A stretch of 40,293 nucleotides of DNA, from positions 1 to 40,293 of the forward strand of contig CALUPF010000037.1 in the NCBI GenBank assembly GCA_944322545.1, read 5' to 3'. This document shows, in pieces, positions 24,833 through 31,749 of the stretch; the first letter of the stretch is position 1; each line of letters starts with the position of its first letter. The notes below the pieces were generated by a model. The model was not told where the DNA came from. It made no database searches and was given only the letters and a program-made list of their open reading frames with translations. Made by a program: the position numbers and the translations under genes. Source of the DNA: Candidatus Gastranaerophilales bacterium. GTDB taxonomy: Bacteria > Cyanobacteriota > Vampirovibrionia > Gastranaerophilales > Gastranaerophilaceae.

Positions 24833-25786
24833 ATGGAAAATAAAGAACAGCAATTTTTAAATATCATCACAAAAACTCTTTCTGATAGCTCATATATTGG
24901 TGATGATTGTGCCTATTTAAAAGAGTTTGGCCTATATATTACACAAGATTCTTTGGTAGAGGACGTTCATTTTGAATTGTCCTCTACTAGTGCATATTGT
25001 CTTGGACAAAAGGCAGTTGCTGTAAATCTTTCAGACTTGGCTGCAATTGGCGCCAAACCTTTGTATATAACTATTTCTTTGTCTATGAAAAATGATGTTG
25101 ATGCTGATTTTGTAAAAGATTTTTATTTAGGTGTAAATGATGTTTGTCAAAAATACGGCGTCAAAGTAGTCGGTGGGGATTTAACTGGGGCTGATAAGAT
25201 ATTCGTTTCTATTTGTGCAATAGGCAAAAAAATATTTAGTTATGACATATCAAGATCAAATGCAAAAGTTAGTGATGTTATTTTTGTGACAGGTCCTCAT
25301 GGTGATAGTGCAGCTGGTTTAAAAATTTTGTTAGATAAAAATAAAAGCTCTAATTACTTAGTAAATAAACATTTGTATCCTCAACCACAAATCGAGAAAA
25401 GTGAAGAGCTTATAAGATTAGCAACTGAGGATTTTGCAATGATGGATAGCTCTGATGGATTGTGTGATGCTTTATTTAAGCTGGCTGAGGCTAGTGATGT
25501 TACATTGAAAGTTGATTTTTCTTCTATCCCTGTAAGTCCAGAGTTGAAAAATGTTTTTCCAGAAAATTGGAAAGATATTATGCTATGGGGTGGAGAAGAT
25601 TTTGAATTAGTTGGTTGTATCAATGAAAAAGATTTTGAAAAATTAGATAAGTCTCATTTCTTTAGAATTGGTAAAGTTATTGAAAAAGTAGCAAACAAAC
25701 CAATAATTATAGATATCAATAATTCAGAAATTGATATAGATAAAAATAAGTTTTATGAAAATAGTTTTAATCATTTTAAAGGGTAA
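24833..25786 (+). CDS. thiL: Thiamine-monophosphate kinase
   Basis: ThiL phosphorylates thiamine monophosphate to the active cofactor thiamine pyrophosphate. 317 residues of the PurM-like fold. Marks are IGDDCA (22-27), TQDSLVEDVHF (37-47, binding the magnesium/ATP phosphates), 'AVNLSDLAAIGAKP', 'VVGGDLTGAD', 'MMDSSDGLCDAL' and 'WGGEDFEL' in family order. No ribosome binding site is visible; TAAAAT (24821-24826), a plausible -10 box, ends six bases before the ATG, which would give a leaderless mRNA. Read-through from the upstream gene is the alternative. The ispD start lies five bases after its stop. Confidence 0.93.
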   Translation: MENKEQQFLNIITKTLSDSSYIGDDCAYLKEFGLYITQDSLVEDVHFELSSTSAYCLGQKAVAVNLSDLAAIGAKPLYITISLSMKNDVDADFVKDFYLGVNDVCQKYGVKVVGGDLTGADKIFVSICAIGKKIFSYDISRSNAKVSDVIFVTGPHGDSAAGLKILLDKNKSSNYLVNKHLYPQPQIEKSEELIRLATEDFAMMDSSDGLCDALFKLAEASDVTLKVDFSSIPVSPELKNVFPENWKDIMLWGGEDFELVGCINEKDFEKLDKSHFFRIGKVIEKVANKPIIIDINNSEIDIDKNKFYENSFNHFKG

Positions 25787-25791
25787 TAAAA

Positions 25792-26463
25792 ATGAATGAT
25801 AAAAAATTGTCTGTAGTAATAACAGCAGGTGGTTCGTCTACTAGATATGGAAAAGTTAATAAGCTATTAGAAAAAATTAATGGAAAAGAGGTTATTTTAC
25901 ATTCTATTGAAGCTTTTTTGCCTTTAAATCCATTAGAAATTGTTATTTCTGCTTCAGAAGGTTTAGAGCCTGTTATTAAAGATTTAACAAAGGATAATCA
26001 GTTAATAAAAGTTGTAAGAGGTGGTGCAACAAGACAAGCTTCTGTTTTCAATGCATTGAAAGCTTGTTCAAATCCTGATATCGTTGCTATACATGATGCA
26101 GCAAGACCTTTGATAAAAAAAGAGCATATAGAAAAATGTATAGAAAAAGCTCTTGAAAAAGGTGCAGCAATTGTTGCTGTGAAAGCAGTTGATACAATTA
26201 AAAAAGTTGATGAAAATAATAAAATTATAGAAACACCTGACAGGAATTTTTTATGGTGTGTTCAAACTCCTCAAATTTTTGATTATTCAATGATTTTGTC
26301 TGTTCATGAAAAATTAGAGGGTGAATGTTTTTCTGATGATTCCGGCATGGCTGAATTTTTGGGGCATAGCGTTTATGTCGTTGAGGGGGATTACTCAAAT
26401 ATAAAAATCACAACGAAAAAAGATTTATATTTAGCAGAGATGCTAATTAATAATCAAATTTAA
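25792..26463 (+). CDS. ispD: 2-C-methyl-D-erythritol 4-phosphate cytidylyltransferase
   Basis: IspD activates methylerythritol phosphate with CTP in the non-mevalonate isoprenoid route. 223 residues. The nucleotide loop is TAGGSSTRYG (11-20), with R18 and the downstream lysine at 24 or 28. The core signature is VAIHDAARPLI, and 'VKAVDTIKKVD' and 'LWCVQTPQIF' are further family segments. It follows thiL by five bases and is surely cotranscribed with it. The shared use of DXP-derived metabolites (thiamine, isoprenoids, and pdxJ elsewhere in the window) is normal. Confidence 0.93.
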   Translation: MNDKKLSVVITAGGSSTRYGKVNKLLEKINGKEVILHSIEAFLPLNPLEIVISASEGLEPVIKDLTKDNQLIKVVRGGATRQASVFNALKACSNPDIVAIHDAARPLIKKEHIEKCIEKALEKGAAIVAVKAVDTIKKVDENNKIIETPDRNFLWCVQTPQIFDYSMILSVHEKLEGECFSDDSGMAEFLGHSVYVVEGDYSNIKITTKKDLYLAEMLINNQI

Positions 26464-26545
26464 TATAACTTTACAGATTATGGGTTTTATATAAAGTTTT
26501 TACTCATTATTCCGATAAATATAGTGTTACGAATTAGGGATATTT

Positions 26546-26743
26546 ATGAACATGAACAGGGATAATGAATATATGTTTAATAATGACGAATATACCTATG
26601 ATGAAAACCTTATGAATCATATAAAAATGCAACGTGATTTGATTCAGTTAATAAGAGTTTTAGATGATTGTATTGAAAATGTTGATAATTTTTATTGCTA
26701 TACAATGAAAAAACAGTTTCTTGCAACTTCTACGAATAACTAA
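26546..26743 (+). CDS. Unrecognised 65-residue protein
   Basis: A short acidic protein rich in Asn, Asp, Tyr and Met at its N terminus (MNMNRDNEYMFNNDEY), then an amphipathic helix 'IKMQRDLIQLIRVLDDCIENVDNFY' and a basic tail. Two cysteines are present. TAGGGAT precedes the ATG; an in-frame second Met follows two codons later. No family recognised. It lies between ispD and argS, with the argS promoter just after it. Confidence 0.55.
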   Translation: MNMNRDNEYMFNNDEYTYDENLMNHIKMQRDLIQLIRVLDDCIENVDNFYCYTMKKQFLATSTNN

Positions 26744-26780
26744 TATTTGTCTTATTGATATTTTCTAAAAATTATGTTTT

Positions 26781-26807
26781 GGCTATAATTGACTAGGACT
26801 GATGTCC
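26781..26807 (+). promoter_or_regulatory. argS promoter with hairpin at the predicted +1
   Basis: A perfect TATAAT (26784-26789) preceded by TGGC. Six bases after it, at the expected transcription start, GGAC (26796-26799) and GTCC (26804-26807) form a hairpin with loop TGAT. The spacing from the -10 box to the hairpin is the same as at the ATP synthase promoter. No good -35 box is visible at 17 bases. Confidence 0.5.
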
Positions 26808-26838
26808 GTATTTTACATTGCTTTTAAAAGGGTGGATT

Positions 26839-28602
26839 ATGCTAAAACAATATATTCTTGATGTTACAGAAAATGCAGTTAAAACAGCAGTTGCTGAATC
26901 TTCTTTAGGTCAAATGAAAGAATCTGATGAGTTCTCTCTAAAGACAGAGATTCCTAAAAATGAAGAGTTTGGTGATATTGCTATAAATGTATCTTCTTTA
27001 TCAAGATATGCCAAAATGGCTCCACCTCAAATAGCACAAAAACTTGCTGAGTATATTAAAATTGATGACTGTGCAATTACGACAGTTGCGGGTTTTATTA
27101 ATTTCAAATTCGGTAAAACTTTTTTAAATACAATTATTAGCGATATTTTAAATGAAAAATCACAATATGGTTCTTGTGATTATGGTCAGGGCCAAAAAGT
27201 TATTTTAGAATACGTTTCGGCTAATCCTACAGGTCCATTCCATATTGGCCATGGACGTTGGGCTGCAATGGGTAGTGCTCTTGCAAATTTGATGAAATTT
27301 GCTGGATATGATGTGTATCAAGAGTTTTATGTAAATGACGCTGGTAATCAGATAAAAAATCTTGGAAGATCTCTTTATATTAGAGTAATGCAAGAGTTAG
27401 GTGAAAAAATTGATTTTCCAACAGATGAAGTCGAAAGAAAGTCTTTTTATCCTGGAGAATATCTTATTCCACTAGCAAAAGAATTTGTCGTTGAGAAAAA
27501 AGCTATCGCTGAATCTTTACCTAAAAATCTCAATGATTTACAAACTGAGCAGTTAAATGAGCTTTCTTCTTTCGCGAAAATGAAAATGCTTGGTTTACAA
27601 AAAGATTTGTTAAATAAATTTAGAACTGAATTTGATAATTTTTATTTTGAAACAGATTTACATAAGTCTGGTAAAGTTGAAGCTTGTGTTAATAAGCTAA
27701 AAGAAAAAGATATGTTGTACGAAAAAGATGGCGCTGTCTGGTTTAAGTCTTCTTTATTTGGTGACGATCAAGACAGAGTTTTGAGAAAAACTGATGGCTC
27801 TAATACATATTTGACTGCTGATATTGCTTATCACCATGACAAAATTCAAAGAGGCTTTGACAAATTGATAAATATTTGGGGTGCAGATCACCATGGATAT
27901 GTTCCTAGAATGAAAGCTTCTATTGAGGCGTTAGGTGATAATCCTGATAAATTAGAAGTTCTTTTAGGTCAGCTTGTTAATATTGTCCTAAATGGAGAAG
28001 CTGTTCGAATGGGTAAAAGAAAAAATATGGTTACCCTAGAAGATTTAATTGACGAAGTAGGTGTTGATGCTACTAGATATTGGATGATTATAAGAAGTAT
28101 CGATACTACATTAGATTTTGACATAGAATTAGCTAAGTCAAAAACTGACGAAAACCCTGTTTTCTATGTTCAATATGCTCATGCAAGAGCTTGCTCTATT
28201 TTCAGAAATGCTTCAAGTGAAAGAGTTAATATCGAAACTAAAGAAAAGATTACCCCACTTTTTGATAAAGATGAATTAGAAAAAGCTGTATTAGATGCAG
28301 ACTTAAATCTGCTTTGGAATACAGATAATGAAAAATCTAATGCTTCTGCTAAAAAGCTTATATTGAAATTAGAAGAGTTTAAGTCAATAGTTCAGGCAGG
28401 TGCTAAATTAAGAGCGCCATACATCGTTTGTAAATATTTACAAGAATTGGCTGGTGCTTTCCATCAATTCTATACTTTTACAAGAGTGTTAACAGACGAC
28501 AAAGCTTTAGCAGCAGCAAGACTAGCTGTTGTAAAATCGGTATCCACTGTTATTAAAACAGCTTTGGATATACTAGCTGTTGACGCTCCTGAAAGAATGT
28601 AG
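26839..28602 (+). CDS. argS: Arginyl-tRNA synthetase
   Basis: 587 residues, class I synthetase charging tRNA-Arg. The N-terminal Add1 domain (about 1-115) is followed by the HIGH motif (135-138) in 'SANPTGPFHIGHGRW'. The usual KMSKS is replaced by VRMGKR (389-394), as is normal for many bacterial ArgS, and the DALR-type anticodon-binding helical domain closes the protein ('ELAGAFHQFYTFTRVL'). The frame is open seven codons upstream, but ATG at 26839 has GGGTGG and begins where the family does. Its stop is one base from the convergent peroxiredoxin stop. Confidence 0.95.
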   Translation: MLKQYILDVTENAVKTAVAESSLGQMKESDEFSLKTEIPKNEEFGDIAINVSSLSRYAKMAPPQIAQKLAEYIKIDDCAITTVAGFINFKFGKTFLNTIISDILNEKSQYGSCDYGQGQKVILEYVSANPTGPFHIGHGRWAAMGSALANLMKFAGYDVYQEFYVNDAGNQIKNLGRSLYIRVMQELGEKIDFPTDEVERKSFYPGEYLIPLAKEFVVEKKAIAESLPKNLNDLQTEQLNELSSFAKMKMLGLQKDLLNKFRTEFDNFYFETDLHKSGKVEACVNKLKEKDMLYEKDGAVWFKSSLFGDDQDRVLRKTDGSNTYLTADIAYHHDKIQRGFDKLINIWGADHHGYVPRMKASIEALGDNPDKLEVLLGQLVNIVLNGEAVRMGKRKNMVTLEDLIDEVGVDATRYWMIIRSIDTTLDFDIELAKSKTDENPVFYVQYAHARACSIFRNASSERVNIETKEKITPLFDKDELEKAVLDADLNLLWNTDNEKSNASAKKLILKLEEFKSIVQAGAKLRAPYIVCKYLQELAGAFHQFYTFTRVLTDDKALAAARLAVVKSVSTVIKTALDILAVDAPERM

Positions 28603-28603
28603 T

Positions 28604-29062
28604 TTAAAGCTTTTTTAATTCTTTTAAAACTTCTTCTACGTGTCCATCTACGGCTACGTCTTTCCAAATTTTCTTTATTGTCCCATCTTTGCCAATAAGG
28701 AAAGTTGTTCGTTTTGCCATAATTTTATCAGGCAAATTTTCATTTAATACATTATATAGTTTTAAAACTTCACCCGTTGTATCAGAAAGAAGAGTTACTT
28801 CTAAGCCGTATTTCTGTTTGAACTTTTGATGATCTTCTGAATTATCTGCACTAATTCCAAAGATTATTGCGTTAGTCTCTATATTGTTTAGGTTATGGTT
28901 GAAGTCATTAGCTTCTATTGTGCAAACTGGTGTATCATCTTTTGGATAGAAAAAAATAATTACATTTTTTTCTTTATAATCAGATAACTTAAATTCTTTG
29001 ATTTCTCCATTTTTACCAATGCCTTTTAAGACAAAGTCTGGAGCTATATTCCCTATTTCCAT
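28604..29062 (-). CDS. bcp: Peroxiredoxin of the BCP/PrxQ family (single-Cys)
   Basis: A 152-residue thiol peroxidase that reduces peroxides. The peroxidatic cysteine is C47 in YPKDDTPVCTIE, with the supporting Pro/Thr. Most BCP proteins have the resolving Cys five residues later (TPGCTxxxC); here that position is Asn and no other Cys is present, so this is a one-Cys type that needs an outside thiol. 'FGISADNSEDHQKF' and 'RTTFLIGKDGTI' are family segments. AAGGAAAA precedes the ATG. Confidence 0.92.
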   Translation of the reverse strand: MEIGNIAPDFVLKGIGKNGEIKEFKLSDYKEKNVIIFFYPKDDTPVCTIEANDFNHNLNNIETNAIIFGISADNSEDHQKFKQKYGLEVTLLSDTTGEVLKLYNVLNENLPDKIMAKRTTFLIGKDGTIKKIWKDVAVDGHVEEVLKELKKL

Positions 29063-29119
29063 TTGTTTTTCCTTATAGTTCTATGGATTAATTATTACTA
29101 TACTTTTGTTTTTTTTTAT

Positions 29120-29148
29120 TCTACAGTCTGTTAATTTTTTTGTATAAT
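29120..29148 (+). promoter_or_regulatory. Promoter for a probably leaderless mRNA
   Basis: TCTACA (29120-29125), 17 bases, TATAAT (29143-29148). The start codon of the alkyltransferase begins at 29156, seven bases after the -10 box, so transcription should start at or beside the ATG. Confidence 0.5.
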
Positions 29149-29155
29149 ATATAAT

Positions 29156-29623
29156 ATGGAAGTAGCTTTTTTAAAATCGCCAATAGGTGTATTGAAGATT
29201 TTCTCTTCAGACATTGCATTACATAAGATAGAATTGGTTAAAGAACGCAATGATTTCGAGTGTTCTGCTTTTAATTATCGTGTCATGGATCAATTAGAAG
29301 CTTATTTTGAGGGGCGTTTACATAGCTTTAACATTCCTTTAGCGCTTGATAAATGTAGTGATTTTCAAAAAAAAGTATATGATGAGCTATTAAAAGTTCG
29401 ATATGGACGAACAAAATCATATAAAGAACTTGCGGAAATGGTAGGAAAACCTAATGGATATAGAGCAGTAGCTAATGCATTAGCAAACAATCCAATTCCT
29501 ATAATAATTCCTTGTCATAGAATAGTCTATGCAAACGGAAAAATTGGCAATTATAGCTTTGGTGGACAGAATGCTCAAGAAATTAAGTCTTATTTATTAG
29601 ATTTTGAGAAAAAACACTCTTAA
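29156..29623 (+). CDS. ogt: Methylated-DNA-protein cysteine methyltransferase
   Basis: A suicide repair enzyme that takes the alkyl group from O6-alkylguanine in DNA onto its own cysteine. 155 residues. The acceptor is C120 in IPCHRIV, with H121 and R122. The DNA-binding helix 'YRAVANALANNP' with its arginine finger R103 comes just before, and 'FGRTKSYKELA'-type helix-turn-helix residues at 83-93. No Shine-Dalgarno sequence; the -10 box directly abuts the start region. Both ogt and ada-C-type names are used for this family. Confidence 0.93.
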   Translation: MEVAFLKSPIGVLKIFSSDIALHKIELVKERNDFECSAFNYRVMDQLEAYFEGRLHSFNIPLALDKCSDFQKKVYDELLKVRYGRTKSYKELAEMVGKPNGYRAVANALANNPIPIIIPCHRIVYANGKIGNYSFGGQNAQEIKSYLLDFEKKHS

Positions 29624-29628
29624 TGTTT

Positions 29629-30051
29629 TTACTCTTCTTCTATTTTTTGTGTTTCTTCAGCAATTTTAGTTTTGAGTGATTTTCTTTTTCTTATGAGCTT
29701 AGAAGGTTCTTTAATCTCTTCTTGTTCTTGAGCTTCTTGTGCTACAATCGTAGGTGCTAGCTTCTCTCCATCTTCAAGAAATTTAGCTAAAACACAGTTA
29801 AGTAGTGTTCTTTGTCCAAGATCAAAGTTCCCACTAAAAGTGATGCTAGCATTTTCTGTAGGTAAAGTGCTTAAGAACTTTGAAAATTCTTGTACAATAT
29901 TACCTAAGTCTGATACATTGCTGACTTTGTTTACAGCATTTGACACTTTTTCTATGGATATTTTAAATTCGCAAAGTTCTTTAGATGGTTTGTTTTGTGC
30001 TTTTTTTATTTTAGCTTCTTTTTTGCTTTTTAATCTTTCTTTAAGTGACAC
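29629..30051 (-). CDS. Unrecognised lysine-rich 140-residue protein
   Basis: Very charged ends: MSLKERLKSKKEAKIKKAQ at the N terminus and a Lys/Glu-rich tail, with a central helical region (about 27-95) containing 'AVNKVSNVSDLGNIVQEF'. No membrane helix or known motif. It follows the CpaE/TadZ-like gene by 19 bases on the same strand, so the two probably form an operon and it may be its partner. Confidence 0.6.
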   Translation of the reverse strand: MSLKERLKSKKEAKIKKAQNKPSKELCEFKISIEKVSNAVNKVSNVSDLGNIVQEFSKFLSTLPTENASITFSGNFDLGQRTLLNCVLAKFLEDGEKLAPTIVAQEAQEQEEIKEPSKLIRKRKSLKTKIAEETQKIEEE

Positions 30052-30070
30052 GATTTTTCTCCAGTCAGTT

Positions 30071-31243
30071 TTAATTATAATTTTTATTGATGTTCTGTGT
30101 TATAAGATAATCCGCAATTTTAGAGGCGAATTCTTTATAGTTTATACTAATATTTGCTTCTGCATTAACTGCATTAACGGGTACGCCTTTGTTAATAGCA
30201 GTCATCATTGTAAGATAATTATTAGGAATTTTCCAGTATACTTTTTGTTTGACGACTTCCTCTATATCAGTTGTTTTTATTTCTTCATTTTCCATATAAC
30301 GGTTTAGAACAAGTTTTATTTTGTCTTTTGAATAACCTAATTTGTTGAACAGTTCCATACATCTTTGTGTGCTTCTTATTGCTGGCAAGTTTACAATTGC
30401 AATTAGTAAAATCAAATCAGACATATCTAAAGCTGTGATTGTTTTAGAATCTATATTTGTTCCAATATCAATTACAATATATGAGAATGTCTTTTTTAGG
30501 GTTGTTAGTATGTTTTTAATTTCATCAGCTGTTATTTCCTGAGATTTATCTATATTTAATGGGTCAGCTATCACATATAAACTAGTGTTTTTATATCTAG
30601 ATAATGTTTTCAATAATTCGTCTTCAGTTAGGTTTTCTATATTTTTAGCTATATAATCCATTGCAAAAGATGGCATCATATCTAAAAATGTTGAAACATC
30701 TCCTAATTGTAAGTTTAGGTCAATTAATGCTACTTTTTCTTTTGACATTTGAGCTAATTCAACAGCAAGATTGACTGCAATAGATGTTTTACCTATACCG
30801 CCTTTGTTTGAAAATGTTGAAATTATTTTACAAGCACTTTCTGTTTCATTGTTTTTAATTTCGTTTAGAACATTTTTTATTGCGTCTTGAAATTCTGTTT
30901 TGATAATAGGTTTAGATACAAATTCCTTAGCACCAGAGCGGAGTGATTTTATTATCATTTCTGTTGATGCTTTATTTGAAAGAGTAATAATAAAAATTTT
31001 TTTTGTTTCTTTTTTTATTCTTTTTATAATTTCAAGATTTTTTTCTGTATCTTCTGATATATCAATTAGGAGTATTGTGTTTTCTAATTCTAGCCCGTCT
31101 TTAGCTAAGTTTTCAATGCTTTGTGTTTCTTCTAAGATAAATTCATTTTCATAATTATCAAATGTTTCAGAAAGATAGTTTTTTATAATGTTTCTTGAAT
31201 TTTCTTCTTTATCAACAATATATAATCTTAATTTTTCCGTCAT
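30071..31243 (-). CDS. Receiver-ParA/MinD ATPase of the CpaE/TadZ type
   Basis: 390 residues in two parts. Residues 1-130 are a response-regulator receiver fold with D11 in the acidic pair, phosphoacceptor D61 (LLIDISED) and K111 (FVSKP). Residues 138-390 are a ParA/MinD ATPase with the deviant Walker A KGGIGKT (147-153), 'VALIDLNLQLGDVSTFL' and 'YIVIDIGTN'. CpaE/TadZ proteins place Tad/type IV-like pilus machinery at cell poles or septa; no pilus genes are in the window. The ribosome binding site AGAAGGA is one arm of a 15-base inverted repeat (31244-31345), so translation may be controlled by folding. Confidence 0.8.
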   Translation of the reverse strand: MTEKLRLYIVDKEENSRNIIKNYLSETFDNYENEFILEETQSIENLAKDGLELENTILLIDISEDTEKNLEIIKRIKKETKKIFIITLSNKASTEMIIKSLRSGAKEFVSKPIIKTEFQDAIKNVLNEIKNNETESACKIISTFSNKGGIGKTSIAVNLAVELAQMSKEKVALIDLNLQLGDVSTFLDMMPSFAMDYIAKNIENLTEDELLKTLSRYKNTSLYVIADPLNIDKSQEITADEIKNILTTLKKTFSYIVIDIGTNIDSKTITALDMSDLILLIAIVNLPAIRSTQRCMELFNKLGYSKDKIKLVLNRYMENEEIKTTDIEEVVKQKVYWKIPNNYLTMMTAINKGVPVNAVNAEANISINYKEFASKIADYLITQNINKNYN

Positions 31244-31345
31244 AAAAAATATCCTTCTGTTTTCAACAAAACATATAACAAATTTACCAATATTATACAG
31301 GAAAAATTTGTAAAATACATTTATAAAAAAAGAAGGATATTTTTT
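31244..31345. repeat. 15-base perfect inverted repeat masking the CpaE-like ribosome binding site
   Basis: AAAAAATATCCTTCT (31244-31258) and AGAAGGATATTTTTT (31331-31345) are exact inverted copies 72 bases apart. On the minus strand the first arm is the AGAAGGA ribosome binding site of the gene starting at 31243. Transcripts starting above 31345 could fold and hide it. A TATAAT-like -10 box between the arms (about 31293-31298) would give a shorter transcript lacking the outer arm. Confidence 0.6.
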
Positions 31346-31371
31346 CGACCCAAATCTATGTTTGAAAATTT

Positions 31372-31479
31372 TTAATATTTGTTTTGATACTCAGATTCAA
31401 CACAAATATAAACAGGAGCCAACTCACATAAACCAGCGACAAAACTTTCCAAAAAATTACAAATAACTTCCTTCAACAT
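31372..31479 (-). CDS. Possible 35-residue small protein
   Basis: The frame is open to 31647, but the upstream part looks random and lacks a ribosome binding site. The ATG at 31479 has GAAAGGAAG before it. The peptide (MLKEVICNFLESFV... ending ESEYQNKY) has a hydrophobic, Cys-containing centre and an acidic end, with three cysteines. No known family. It is divergent from hppA and upstream of the CpaE-like gene on the same strand. Confidence 0.4.
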   Translation of the reverse strand: MLKEVICNFLESFVAGLCELAPVYICVESEYQNKY

Positions 31480-31663
31480 TAAAGACTTCCTTTCACACGA
31501 AATTCTTATTTTCACCTTCACATGTTTATAAAAACATTTTGCGAAGAAAAATTGCCAATTTCTTGATACATTTTTAAAAAATGTAATAAACATACTACCA
31601 AACTTTTTTTTCTTTTGCAAGGGATAAAAAATATATACTACGTTCATAATAATGTATTAAGTT

Positions 31664-31691
31664 CTTGCTAATAACTGTATTTCGTGTACAA
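31664..31691 (+). promoter_or_regulatory. hppA promoter
   Basis: TTGCTA (31664-31669), a 16-base spacer, TACAAT (31686-31691); the start codon lies 58 bases on. Confidence 0.5.
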
Positions 31692-31749
31692 TTGAGGTAT
31701 GTGTAGAAAATGGTCCTTTTGCGATGGAAAGAGGACAAGGGAGAAAAAG

